DNA of 64,000 nucleotides from Euglena gracilis (Eukaryota; Euglenida; Euglenophyceae; Euglenales). The stretch covers positions 59,405,178 to 59,469,177 of the forward strand of contig CP154956.1 of the NCBI GenBank assembly GCA_039621445.1. Direction: 5' to 3'. The translations under genes were made by a program, and so were the position numbers. Positions within the stretch are counted from its first letter, which is position 1; each line of letters starts with the position of its first letter. The notes below the pieces were generated by a model. That model had not been told where the DNA came from, searched no databases, and saw only the letters and a program-made list of their open reading frames with translations. Below are positions 39,286 through 51,100 of the stretch, one piece after another.

Positions 39286-39879
39286 GGGGGGGTTGGGTCC
39301 ACCAGACACCCCAAAAATAAAACCCAAAAAACAACGTCCATTTGAGACTTGCGGCAAGCATTCCAAAAAGGCCTGGTGCCTTATTTTGGGGGAGGTGTGC
39401 CCTCAAGCATTTTCCTCAAAAAATTGGGCCATCTCTTTCCTTCATTGAAAAACAGGCATTTTATTTGTTGATGGTTTGGTCCAAATTTCAGCAACCTTTC
39501 AACCAGTCAGTGAAACCTGACATCAAGCAACCCCCAGTCAACCCCTATGGCTGAAATGGTGCAAAATGGCCCAAAATGACCATAAATGGCCTAAATAGGA
39601 AAAATTCTGTTGCACAACATTTTTTTCCTTTTGGGTGGGGGGAAATATGCAAGTTGGATAATTTGCATTTTTTTGCATAATAAAAAAAACTTGAAAATTT
39701 GCACTTTTTGCATAATCTCTATTTTTTTGCATAATGAAAAATTGTGAAAAGTCGCATTTTTGCATATTTTGTCCTTTTCGATTTCGTTCGGGCATTTGCA
39801 CAAGCAAATTGCTCCACTAGCAGACAACTGGATGCTGCTCACTTCACGTTTTTTTTTTGGACCAATTTCGCTAAGCAGT

Positions 39880-40289
39880 CCCCCCCCCCCAAATACAACC
39901 CCCCCCCCCAAATACAAAACCCTCCCAAATATAAAACCCCCCCTGAGGAAATCTTGAAATCCCGCCCGAATATAAACCCCCCCTCCGGCGAGAAGCGCCG
40001 GAAGAAAAAAACTTCGACAAAATCTCTCCTGAAATTGTGATTTTTGGCAGATTTGGGAGCAATTTTTACCGAAAACGTGTGAAAATTGCTCCTTCGCCCG
40101 AAAAGTAAAAAATTTGGACCCCCAAGGGTGGGCGTATTTGTGATTTTGGACCGAAAAAGTGACTACTGGATCCCGCCAGGAAGTTGATTTTTCCGACCAA
40201 ATGTAAACCCCCCCCAAATATAAAACCCCCATGGGTCTTGAAATTTCTGTCCAAATATAAAACCGGGGGGGGGTTGTATTTGGGGGGGT
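39880..40289. mobile_element. TA-flanked MITE, family T1 copy 3
   Basis: Same orientation and module order as 13806-14211, with the CGGCGAGAAGCGCCGG hairpin and CCCCCAAGGGTGGGCG block. TA is present on the right (40290-40291); the left flank is eroded into a C-run. From 40290 to 41640 the sequence is A/T-rich with no supported gene; AAAATGGCCTAAAATG motifs recur at 40640 and 41315. Confidence 0.7.
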
Positions 40290-41647
40290 TACTTGCATCA
40301 TGAAATATAAGTGGATGCAACCAGGTGAAGCAGCATTTCACATTGCATCACATTTTCTTTTAATGTTGCATTTTGGAGCGAACAGCAAACGGTGGATTTT
40401 GTGGATGATGGTGGAGGAGCACAGCCCCACAAGGCCATTTTTTTCAATCCAAAGTATAAATTATGTCCCTAAATTCATGATCCCCAACCCCCCTCCCAGC
40501 CCACAAACCCACCCTCTGACGAACAAACAAACACACTTAATGCCCGTTTGTGAAGATAATTACAATTGCCCGTGCCCATTTCAATCTGATGCATTTTTCT
40601 GATCATATACATTGCAAGCAAGCACCTATGGCAAAATGGCCCAATATGGACTAAAATGGCCTAAAATGCCCTTAAATGAAAAAAAATTTGCAGTTTGAAT
40701 TTTTTTTATGATGCATTAAATGTTATTGCCATGTGTGGAGCTTCAAATCTCTGAAATGACTTTTTGACCTCCTGAAAATCTTAAATGGTTTCAAGCAGCT
40801 GGAATCGCGCAAATCACATGATTGTGTCTTCCAGATGGTGAGGATCCTATGCTCTTGACAGCTGCAAACTTTCCAACAAGACCCTAAAACTGAGGCATCT
40901 GGAACTGCAAATTGAAATTGAAATTGGAAAAAGGTTACAACTTCCCCCACATTTTTCATTTTTAGCATGTTCGATTTTCAGATTCGGAGCAACTGTCCGA
41001 CGATGCATAAATTTTTCAAATTTCGCCGTAATTGTGTCAATGGTAATGCCTCAAAAAGGGTTTTTGCATCCATCATTTTATTCGTCTTTTCAATTTTTTG
41101 TCATGACATTTTTCTGAAAAATTTTCCTCTGTGGGTATGAATTAGGACTTGTTGAGTTCCCATGGTTCTGATCCAGTGTTCATCAATTCTGCATGCTTTT
41201 TTGGATGTGCATTTCTTATTATAATAATAAAGGTTTGCACGATACAATTTTTGAGCAAAAACAACCAAAATTATGATTTTCAGAACCCCCACCTACACCT
41301 TAAAGTGACCTAAAAATGGCCTAAAATGCTAAAATGGGCAAATTTTTGGGCTTGACCCAGTTTAAGCAACCCCTGGGCAGATTGATGGGTTAAACCCCCA
41401 GTTTAAGCAACGGCTTGCTTGAATTGGGGGAGGGGTTATCTGTCCAAAGTCAGGAAAATATGACCTGATCCATGAGTAAACTGCCTCCGAAGAAACCTAA
41501 ATCTGAGCAACCCCTTGGATATATTTAATTTGGGGGGAGGCTTCCTATTGCATATGAACGAGTTGCCAAACGCCTTCACCAATGATGGATTCCGGAATTA
41601 ACGTGTGAACGCAATTTCCCTTCATTTTTCTCCTGATGTGTCGCCAG

Positions 41648-43982
41648 GAAACAACAGTTCGCGAGCCCCCTGCGCTGAACCAGTGCCTCTTCATGACCCT
41701 CCACCAGCGTTTGGTATTTCAACTTTCATCTTCATGACTCTGTTTCAACCGTTTGAGCTTCATTTTAATCATTGCACCCCCTGCCCACCAACTAACCCTT
41801 TTTACTGACTGCCCCCTGTTTCGGAGTTGTGTGGGGGGTGTCTGACCCCCGGTCGGTGGTTGCAGGTGACCCAAAAATATGTGCATGTAAGGTTGTTCTG
41901 GAACGTGATTGTGTGATCAACCTTGGTCGAGGGTTGCAGGTTAGGGCATGTGTATGACCATCCCCCTGGTGGGGAGCCGTAGGAACCCAGTTGGTGGGCA
42001 AGTGCAAACTGAATGCCATTTTCATTCAGTTCCCCCCCACCCATCCTTGACCTCCCCCCCTGATAGGGGCGTGGGGCCGCTGCAAGCGCAGGGTCCAATA
42101 AAAGCGCACCCCCCATTTTGATGAGATTTCCAAAGGAAATCAACATAAATTTCGCAGGTAGGGTCCAAATAGAAGCGCACACCCGGCCGCCGGAGGCAGC
42201 AGTCTGCTATAAGCGCACCCGTGCTTCCACTGGGGGGGTTACGTCTGAAGTTTTGTGTCCCTACACACTTTGTTGATCTTGAAGTGGAATTGAAAACCAA
42301 ATGGGGATTACTGATTACTGATTACCGTTTTGATCAGAAGAATTTTGCCTTTTTTGTGATATTTGCACATTGCAGTTGTTTGTGAAGGTTTTTTCTTTGT
42401 GGGGGCGCCAAGCGGAGTTGTGGCAAAGGGGGAATTTTGGGTTTTTTTTTATGCGGAAGGTCCGTCAGATGGCTGTTCTGCCCCATCGCACAATTTTGTT
42501 CTTGCAGATGATATGTGTGGCAAGGAAGACGATGACGACGACCTCGTTTCTGCTTTCGCCTCAGACCTACCTTTTCGGCAAGGGAAGCCTCGCCCCGGTG
42601 CTCCCTACTCCTTTTTTTTGTATTTGTATTTTTCTCTGAACTTGATTGAAGTGACTGCTGGCCCCTCTCTTCTGACTGAATGCTGATCCATCCCATCATG
42701 GTGACTTGCTTCTGGTGACTCGCTTGCTGGTCCAAGTCTGCTGAAGTTTGTAATTTCTAAGTCTTTTCAGTGAACGCCCATCAGGGACCCTTACGACGGT
42801 TTGCAAATTTGGTTTGACTGAGCGAAATTGTCCGTCCCATCACAGGACCCTCAGCTGGGCCTATTGCATCCGCTGCCCAGCTGCCGCAACAGGAGCCGCG
42901 ACCCACCAAAGCTCCCCCAAAACCGAAGTTCGGTCGACGGGCAAACAGCGGTCCGCAGTCCCGTCCATCTGAGCATTTCATTCCCGAGGTGTGCTTTGGT
43001 GCCTCCTCCACTGCACACCTCCTGCCCCGGAAAAATCACGTCTTTCATTTGACACGCCGTTTCTTCAGCTATTCTGTTTATCCATGACAAGCACCGTGGC
43101 CTGTGCTGATGCACGGGCTGTGTGCTGTTCCTCGGCTGCCCATTGCACCCACGCCCGGCCTCCTGGCACGCCAAACGGAGGCAAACCATACTTCTACGGC
43201 GCAACTCACCTGGCGCATCGCACGGGTCGTGGATGTGTAGGCCGTTGCAGGGCGTTACAGGCTCCGGTTAGTAAGTGGGTGGATACAGTGGTGTGTGTAG
43301 CGCATTGCCAGGACAATGGTTGCTCTTGGAACTGGAGGAGGATATGGTGGATTTGTTTTAGAACCGTGGTATATCATTCAAAAAGTTCATGATTCGGTAT
43401 GATTTTCGTTTGTATCACGGCAAATCATTCAAAATTATAAATGACCACAGATGAGAAATAGGGTCCCCAACACAAAATGAGAGGAACCCCCCCTCCAAAT
43501 TATTCCCCAAAATAACCCCCCCCCCGGCCAGACTGAGCAAAATCCAAAACAACAACAACAACAACAACAACACCGTCCCTGACAGCGCTGACGGGCAAAG
43601 CGCTGGGGACACAAAAACCAAAAGGTATCGTTCATGAAGGCACCATCCCCAAACTTGAAGCACTCCCATTTCAGAAAACACACAAGCAAAATTTGTCCTG
43701 ATGGTCCCACTCGGAGCAAAGCTGTGCCGTAATTTCTTTAATTTACTGATAAAGGTAACCCAATGTGCTATGAACGTCACCCGTATGTATAAATTCGGCT
43801 TGGATTCACCAAAAACAACCACCCCACGTTCACTGTTTGTGAATTACACAACACAATTGCAGGCCAAGTTTTGTAATTTTTGCAGTCTGTCTTGCAAGCA
43901 GGCTGTCATGTACGAATGCGAGTCGCTCTGCTCACGTCATGCAATATTGTGGTGCGAAGGGGACCTGGCACCGCCTCCATAG
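41648..43982 (+). CDS. acidic/proline-rich protein with Cys/His-rich C-terminus (multi-exon)
   Basis: Exons: 42508-42597, 42846-42988, 43069-43270, 43675-43754, 43863-43982 (TAG). All junctions are in phase (1,0,1,0), with GT-AG ends; the third exon ends at a textbook GTAAGT. An upstream exon 41648-41713 (ETTVREPPALNQCLFMTL) has good sites but needs a missing exon to join. The product: an acidic start (DDMCGKEDDDDDLVSAF), a Pro/Ala-rich linker (QEPRPTKAPPKPKFGRR), a Cys-rich part (CADARAVCCSSAAHC; YFYGATHLAHRTGRGC), then a final exon AKFCNFCSLSCKQAVMYEC, LCSRHAILWCEGD and APPP-stop. The C-x2-C-x3-C-x8-C-x3-C-x2-H-x4-C spacing suggests a zinc-binding module, but matches no named finger I can recall. 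Function unknown; the 5' end is incomplete. Confidence 0.6.
42045..42240. repeat. R5 dispersed repeat, intronic copy
   Basis: CCTGATAGGGGCGTGGGGCCGC, GGGTCCAATAAAAGCGCACC, GGGTCCAAATAGAAGCGCAC, CCGCCGGAGGCAGCAG, ATAAGCGCACCC, G-run. The GTCCAA-AAGCGCACC block is itself tandemly duplicated. Lies between exons 41648-41713 and 42508-42597. Confidence 0.6.
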
Positions 43983-44044
43983 CACTGTTCCCATTGGCCG
44001 TAAAGGGTTCCAGAGAGCCGTAAAGGGCTCCGGGGGGGGCATGG

Positions 44045-44112
44045 CACGTACAAAACATGGTACGTACAAAACATGGTACGTACAAAACATGGTACGTACA
44101 AAATCGTACAAA
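44045..44112. repeat. GGTACGTACAAAACAT tandem repeat
   Basis: About four copies of a 16-bp unit, just after the stop codon of the preceding gene. The unit contains the palindrome GTACGTAC. Confidence 0.85.
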
Positions 44113-44515
44113 ACTTGGATTGGGTACGATTTCCAGAACCTCCAAAACAAAATTTGGATAGATTATTTACAGAGAAACAAGAAAACTGAAATTTCAAAAA
44201 GATATTTTGAACCAAATTCAATCTGGGAGATCGAAAACACAAACAAAAGCACCCGGAAAATTACTGAAAGCCCAATTTAAGACCAATAGACATATTGCCA
44301 AGCGCCGAAGATAAAGTTCATGTTTTTTGGGAACCCGAAAACGATTGCTTTATGCAGTCTGTCTGGGTCAAGAAACAGTTCCAAAACCATGGAGGTTTCC
44401 AGCAACAGTCCCAAAAAGACCCGGAGTTTATTTTTTTGGGGGTGGGTTAATCCCCGATCATCCGTCCTTTGCTTTTGAAACTCAAGCAAATTCTCTCAAC
44501 CAACCAACCAGAAAC

Positions 44516-44560
44516 AACTCAACTCAACTCAACTCAACTCAAAATCAATTCAACTCAACC
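44516..44560. repeat. (CAACT)n pentanucleotide repeat
   Basis: Six or more CAACT units, then a degenerate tail. 44113-45585 otherwise shows only A/T- and T-run rich sequence; no gene is supported. Confidence 0.85.
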
Positions 44561-45589
44561 AAACAAAAAGGTGCGCATTCATTTGCTTTTATTTTGTTTC
44601 CGAGGCTCTGGAATACACAACAGCCTGAATTGATAATGTCCCCAAATTATGTGTCATTGGCCGCATAAATGGATTGTGTCAGATACTCTGCAAATTTCCA
44701 AATGTCAAAGTGATGTGTGACGACATCAAGTGGGAGCTGTCCTAACTACCTGCCCCTCCCTCAAAGGTGGGGATGACAAGAGCAAGAGGAAATAGTGCCA
44801 GACGCTTGCCAAAGTATTTTGCTTTGAGACAGCATTTCAGACGCCACTTTTTTGCCATTCTGGCCACACAGTTTTCTCTCTAGAATTCGAACAAGGAGAA
44901 CTGTTGCCCTTAGAAATCAACAATGCTCATGCATATTTTTTTACCATTCTTTTGAAATTGAAGTTTCTCAAAGATGTTTTGTTTCCAGAGTCCATCTCAA
45001 AATGACAGTCCGGATATTTTTTTTAAAAAAGGGGCAGAAGAAAGCTTTAAAATTTAAGAAAAGCAGCACTATTACCCCCCAAAACATGTCTCCTTTCTTC
45101 CCACATTTTTTTGTTGGCTGCAAATTTGCCTTTACAATTGCATTTCAGTGAGACGCCGAAAATGTCATTGTGTGGCTGTCTCTGCCATTTCCCATTCAAC
45201 TCTCCATCAATGGGGACAACAGGAAATAGTGCCCCCCCTCATGCAACGATTTTTACTGGTTTGCCAAAGTTTTTTTTCTCAGACGTTTTTTTTCCAATTT
45301 TTTTTTAAAAAATGCTCTCAAAATTTTTTTTTCTTTAAATTGAGCTCAAAGATTTTTTTTTCAAAGACGCTTTTCAAACATTTCTTTTTCCCCCAAATTG
45401 GCTCTTTTGCCTTTACTTTTTTTGCAAATTTGCCTTTCACAATGCATCTTGCTGCCCATCCCATTCCTGCTTTTGTATGGCCCATCATACCATGGCTTGG
45501 CATATGTTCCTGGCATATTACTTTTCTCCTGGTTTTTTCCCTTTTGACCTTTTTGTCCCCCCCCTTGAAGGTTGGACCCTGTGGGGGTA

Positions 45590-45921
45590 AAACCTCCCCC
45601 CAAATAATTCCTCCCCAACAATACCCCCCCCCTCTTTGGGGTCTGGCTTCAACCCAGAAATAATAGACCCCCCCCCCAAATTTCTTGTCCCGACCTCAAT
45701 TTTTAACTGAAAGCATGTGGTTGAAAATCAGAATCCACAGCATAAATGGGTTTTTCTGGACCGCTTGGCCAAAAACTGCAAAAAAAAAATACCAAAAAGG
45801 GTGGTTTGAGTGTGATTTTGGGCCTTATGGATTTTCGAAAATTTTTTAAAAATTAAAAAATAATCCCCCCCTGACTTCGGACAAAAAAGAATAGCCTGGG
45901 TGTATTATTTGGAAGGGGGGT
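45590..45921. mobile_element. degenerate T3-family MITE
   Basis: Begins CCTCCCCCCAAATAATTCC and ends GTATTATTTGGAAGGGGGG. The interior matches 29849-30245 in order (GGGGTC-GGCTTC, ATAATAGACCCCC, GAAAATCAGAATC, TTTTTCTGG, AAAAACTGCAAAAA, GGGTGGTTT, GACTTCGG). TA flank only on the left (45588-45589). 45922-46610 has no recognised feature. Confidence 0.55.
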
Positions 45922-46609
45922 TCAGGATGGGTGGGTGGGTCCACTGGATGGTGGGCTGGGCGGGAGTTTCCACTACTTTTGGTGCGACCTGCTGAAAAAT
46001 TTTGAGCCCAAAATTGACCCCCCAAAAGTGGGTCCCCAGACCTCCTCCCGGGGGAGGGGAGGTTGGACTGGGGAGGGGTACCGAAGACACGTTCTTTCAT
46101 TTTTTGTAAACTGTGTGTCTTTTTCCAGTTTGAGAAAATTCTATTGTTTGGCCAGGATTTTCCCTGATATCAAGGCCTTTGCCAATCTTTTTGTCATTTT
46201 CGTGTTTTTTTTTGGTTAACCAGTTGCATAATTTTGTAATAGGAATGAGAAGGTGAAAATTTTATTGTGTCCTCTTCAGCAGAAAAGCTTTCATCACAGG
46301 GGAGCCGGAAGGAATTTGCATGCAACGCTATGTCATCATTAGGGGAATCAACAACGTCTGATTGAATCAACCTTCAACGGACTATGCACCACCGAATTTC
46401 GCACAAATCATTATTCATGAAAAATAATTACGAATCTTATGACCTGGTCGCTTTCATACCCACGTTTGGAATGCAATAACAAGTGGTCGACCAGTAGTGC
46501 TGAGTTCTTAATAAGCGCGCCCCCACCCCTTCATTGACCACCCCCCCGTATAAACCGGCCCACTCCATGGATCTCTTTGGACTGAAATGCAAGGGTTTTG
46601 TGCCTGAAA

Positions 46610-47165
46610 CGGGAGGCCAGGGGGTCAAAAAACGCTCATTTTCGGCTCAAAAACAGTTTTTCCGGGTGGGAGGCCAAAAAACATGGTTTCGGGCCAAAAA
46701 TTTTCCGATTTTTCCGACTTTTTTGACCCAGTTTTGACCCAAAGTTAATGTGTTTGCGACCAATTTTGACGCGCTGGCTACTCTTACTAGTCACCTATAG
46801 TGGTTAGCCAATCTCTTCGGGTCCGGTCTAGCTGATAATTTACGGCTGTCTCTCTTATTACTTCGTGCCGTTCTTGTAGTTTTGGGAAAAGGCTTCCTCG
46901 TCGTGTTTGGGCTCAAAAAAAAACAATTTTTTTTTCTCCGGTCCGGAAGGCCCAAAAACATCGTTTTGGGCATTTTTTTCCCGATTTTTTTCGACTGTTT
47001 TGACCTGAAAATGACCTAAGTCCATTGGTTTCGGGCCCAAAATGGGGCTGGGGGGTCGAGAAACGCTTGTTTTCGGCTCGAAAACACTTTTTTGGGGTCT
47101 GGGAGGCCGAAAAGCATGCTGGGCAATTTTTTTTTGATTTTTCTAATTTTTTCCAATTTTTTTTG
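46610..47165. repeat. R3 dispersed repeat, two adjacent copies
   Basis: Copy 1 (about 46618-46745): GGGGTCAAAAAACGCTC, TTTTCGGCTCAAAAACAG, TTTTTCCGGGTGGGAGGCC, CATGGTTTCGGGCC. Copy 2 (about 47040-47165): GGGGTCGAGAAACGCTTG, TTTTCGGCTCGAAAACAC, GGTCTGGGAGGCCG. A further copy lies at about 56183-56330; the segment 46905-47035 is a partial inverted relative. Confidence 0.6.
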
Positions 47166-47219
47166 GCCCAAAACGTCCAAGTCGGACAGTGGAAAAAGTG
47201 TACAAATGGCCTTAGGCCA

Positions 47220-47870
47220 ATAATTGACCGAAAAACGGCCGTATCTCGGGCTAGGCGGTGAGCTGCGTGGAAACCAAAATACCAGCAGACAGATCGTTCC
47301 AAGGGCTTCAATTTAGGTCTCCGGACATCCTTTGATTTTGCATCATTTTCGAGAAAATTTGAAAACATTGATTTTTTCGACCCCCACCCCCCCGAAAACA
47401 GCAAAGTCGGATAGTGGGAAAAGTGTACAGAACGGCCATCTGGGCCGAAAAACGGCCGTATCTCGGGCTGGGCGGGGAGTTGCGGGGAAATCAAAATACC
47501 GGTAGATGGGGCGTTCCAAGGGCTTCAATTTAGATCTCCGGACGTTTCCTTTGATTTTGCATCATTTCTGAAATATTTTGAAAGTATCAATTTTTGGGCC
47601 CGAAATGGCAGAGGCCAAAGGGGGGGGGCTCATCCAGGGGGGACGGGCCGATCCTACCCAGTTTGGACCGCTGCGCGCGTGAATAACTTGGGCCTGGCAG
47701 GGAGTTAGGGGTCATATGGCGGTGATTCGGAAACTAGAAATCCAGTCGCTCGCGACTGAAAAAAAAATTCCGGGAAGGGGGGGTTGGACTCCCCTTTTCC
47801 CTGGTGGTAACCTTCGCTCTTACTCTAAAGAGATAAGAGCTCAGCGACCCCCCACCTAACAATGAGTTTC
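47220..47870. repeat. R1 dispersed repeat copy with duplicated core
   Basis: The GTATCTCGGGCT..GGAAATCAAAATACC / AAGGGCTTCAATTTAG / TTTGATTTTGCATCATTT core occurs twice (47235-47370 and 47455-47600). It is followed by CCTACCCAGTTTGGACC, GGCCTGGCAGGGAGTTAGGG, GGAAACTAGAAATCCAGTCG and the 3' end GTAACCTTCGCTCTTAC. Closest by eye to 9600-10400. 47871-48100 holds nothing recognised. Confidence 0.65.
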
Positions 47871-48189
47871 CATGATCCCTGTTCAACCCTGGGGTGTATG
47901 GAATCAGGGTACGTCCCCATCGTTGGCTTGATGCACCCTACCCACCCCATTGGTCATTGGTGGCAAAATTTTTATAAGACCAGGGATTGGGGTTACCCTT
48001 AACCTCGAAAAACACAAAAAAAGCCACAAAAAAGACGAACTGAACAGCAGAGCCCAATCCGAAAAGATATTACCCTTTTTTTATACCAATCGTGGGCTGA
48101 TTTTTGCCAGATCCCCCCCCATATGACTGGCGTCAGAAAAGAAATCGATTGGTAAAAAAAAAAGCCTCCTCCCCATCCCCATGGGCAGT

Positions 48190-51100
48190 CATGGGCAGTG
48201 GTATGGCGGGGATTCAGCCGCCGGCCAAAGCTGACCTCCCTGGGACCCGCTTCTCACCGCCCAACCAAGCTGGCTACATGGGTGGAGCACCTGCTGGGCC
48301 TGCCCGACACCCCACACATGATGAATTGTATGAGAACGTGTCGCCCAGTTCCTGCGGCTCCGTTTCTGCGTTCATCCCGCGCCTTTCACGGCGCCTTTCA
48401 CGGCACCCAGGGGTTGTTTGAAACATGTGATTGTCGCGTACTCTTCGATCGTGAGCCAATATGCTGGGGATGGGATGGGCCTCATGTTTGCACAGTTGAC
48501 CACGAAGGCGTTGGGTGGCTGCGCCGGTGTCTCGGCTGCCGCACAGCGCCCAGCAGCCTCGCCCAACCCCAGATCCCCCTCCAAGGCGGCGTGCGCACTC
48601 CATTGACTTAGGTGGCAACCCGGAGGAGCCACCGCAGGTTTGAAAACCCGTCGAATTTTCCGAATCATTCTCGACTCATTCAACAGACAAACAGGCGTTG
48701 CACCCACCTCACTCCTGTTGGATGGCTGTCGACTGCTTGGGTGCCCTGCATTTGGATCCTACACTTCAAGAACCACATTCTTAGCGATTTGTGCCCTGAT
48801 GGGGACCAGGCTTTTGCTTAAGGGATTGCAGTACCCCCCCCCCCCGGGGGCTGGACTGCAGCTAGTCCAAATTTGGCTAGTGGGTTTTCTCGCAGACCCC
48901 CCCCCGGGGGGGTTTGCTAGCAGGGCTAGCTAGTGGAAATTTTTTTCCAGTGACCGGCGCGAAGCACCGAAAAAATTTTTTGGGACCCCCCAAAATAGCC
49001 AAAAATTCCCGTTTTTGGCCATTTTTGGGAATTTTCGGAACAAAATCAGCCAAAAACCTGTTAAAACCCTCATTTTTCCAGTCCCCCCGGACCAGGCATT
49101 TGCTTAAGGGATTGCAGTACCCCCCCCCCCCCCCCTGGGGGGGGCTGGACTGCAGCTATTCTAAATTTGGCTAGTGGGTTTGTTTGCATGCCCCCCCCGG
49201 GGGGGGGGTCTGCTAGCAGGGCTAGCTAGCAGTGGAAAAATTTTTTGGGACCCCCAAAAATGGCCAAAAATCCCGTTTTTGGCCATTTTTGGGAATTTTT
49301 GGAACAAAACCAGCCAAAAACCTGGTAAAAACCTCATTTTTCCTCCGGCGCGCAGCGCCGGAGGAAAATTTTTTTCCAGTCCGGGGGACCCCCGGCCCCC
49401 CCCCCCCCGGGGGGGGGAGGGGGGTCTAGCTAGTCCACTTTTTCCAGTGTCTAGCCGATTGGCTAGCCAGTACCCCCCCCCCCGGGGTCCTTAAGCAAAA
49501 GCCTGCCCCGGACCCCCCCCCCCGGGGGGAGGGGGTCTAGCTAGTCCACTTGTTCCAGAGTCTAGCCGATTGGCTAGACAGTCCCCCCCCCCCGGGGGTC
49601 CTTAATTAAGCAAAACCTGATGGGGACGTTCTGCACCTCGGGGCGGCTCTGAACATTTTCTTCAACCCCAAATTTCAATATTTGGGTGGGATTGAACGAC
49701 CCTCAAAGGGGTTATATGACCCCCCTCCTCCCAAATAAACCTCCCCTCGAGGCATTATTTTTTCTCCCAAAGTCCAGTGCTGGGGGTTATATTTAGGGGA
49801 TTATATAGCTCAGATTTTTTTGGGATTTTCGTCAAGAACACAAAAGTGCCGAAAATTTTTTGTTCCAATTTTTATTTCCCCCCAGCTCTTAAAATATGTA
49901 TATTTTTTTTAAATATATTATATGTATAAATGTATTTCACATTCGATGCTGGGCCATGCTTGGCCATTTTCCATATGTCAAAAATTTTCACTGCTCATCT
50001 CTGCAAAGCCGAAAACAAAGTCCAAGAAACCCATCCTTTGGTGTTGTTGGGGGGAGGGGGTTCGAGCTCGGATTTCTAAGTCGGACCCTGGGGGGTTATA
50101 CAATGCCAAAAAAGTTTCTATACCCCTTTGAGTTTTGTGTCCAAGCCCAAAAGCCTATGTTAGCTTATGGGCTGTGGTGGTGGTGTGTGCACACTACTGT
50201 GGTGGTGTGTGCACACTACTGTGGCCCTGCCCAGCACCCTAGCCAGCTCTGCCACAGGGCTTTTGTACAAAGCTGAGGCCAGTTGTGTGAGAGCAAACTT
50301 TTTTCGAATTGTGACTCTTCTCATTTGTTACTCAAACCCCAGGCAAGGGGGCCAGGTGGTCAATGTGTGCAACAAACATAAACCTCCATTTTATTTGTGA
50401 TGTTCTGAAGTGTTTAATGTCGGATGCATTCCATTTTCTTCAGGCCTCGGGGTACACCCCGTACACTCTGGAGGACTACAAAAAAATTAATCAGCCTGTG
50501 AAGCTCACTGCACTGGGGTATGCTGAGACGGAAGAGAAGATGCGCGGGGTATGTCTGTGCATTTGACTGGGCAGCTCATCACAGCAGTCCTTAACAAAAA
50601 GTGTATATGTTTCCTCCAATCAAAATTTTAATTGAAATTGAAATTCCGAAAATTGAAAATTTTAATTGTTCTCTTCATTTCGTCATCTCTCATCCTAATG
50701 GAGATGCAGTCAGCTTGGTCAGCCACCATGCATTCCATGTTTTGTAAAATCCAGCAGGAGAATTCACTGGACAAGATGCTCCTCTCCACGATACATCCTC
50801 CAGGTAAATGTACCCTAAATAGTGACATCCCCTGGGGCCTCCGCCGGGGGGGGGGGGGGGGCTTGGGGGGACCCACTTTTGGTGTCAATTTTGGGGTCCA
50901 AATTCTTTTCGGCACGAAGCGCTGAAAATAGAGGGAAACCCACTCAGCCCAACCTCCCCTGGGGTGGGGGGGAGCTCGGCAAGGACCCCCCCCCCCCGGG
51001 TCACGAAACTTTAAATAATCTCTGCGGACCCCCTCCCCCCGGGGCCTGAAAAATAACCCCTGCCCTCTCCCCTGACTCTGGCTCCGAAGGCCTTCTTAGC

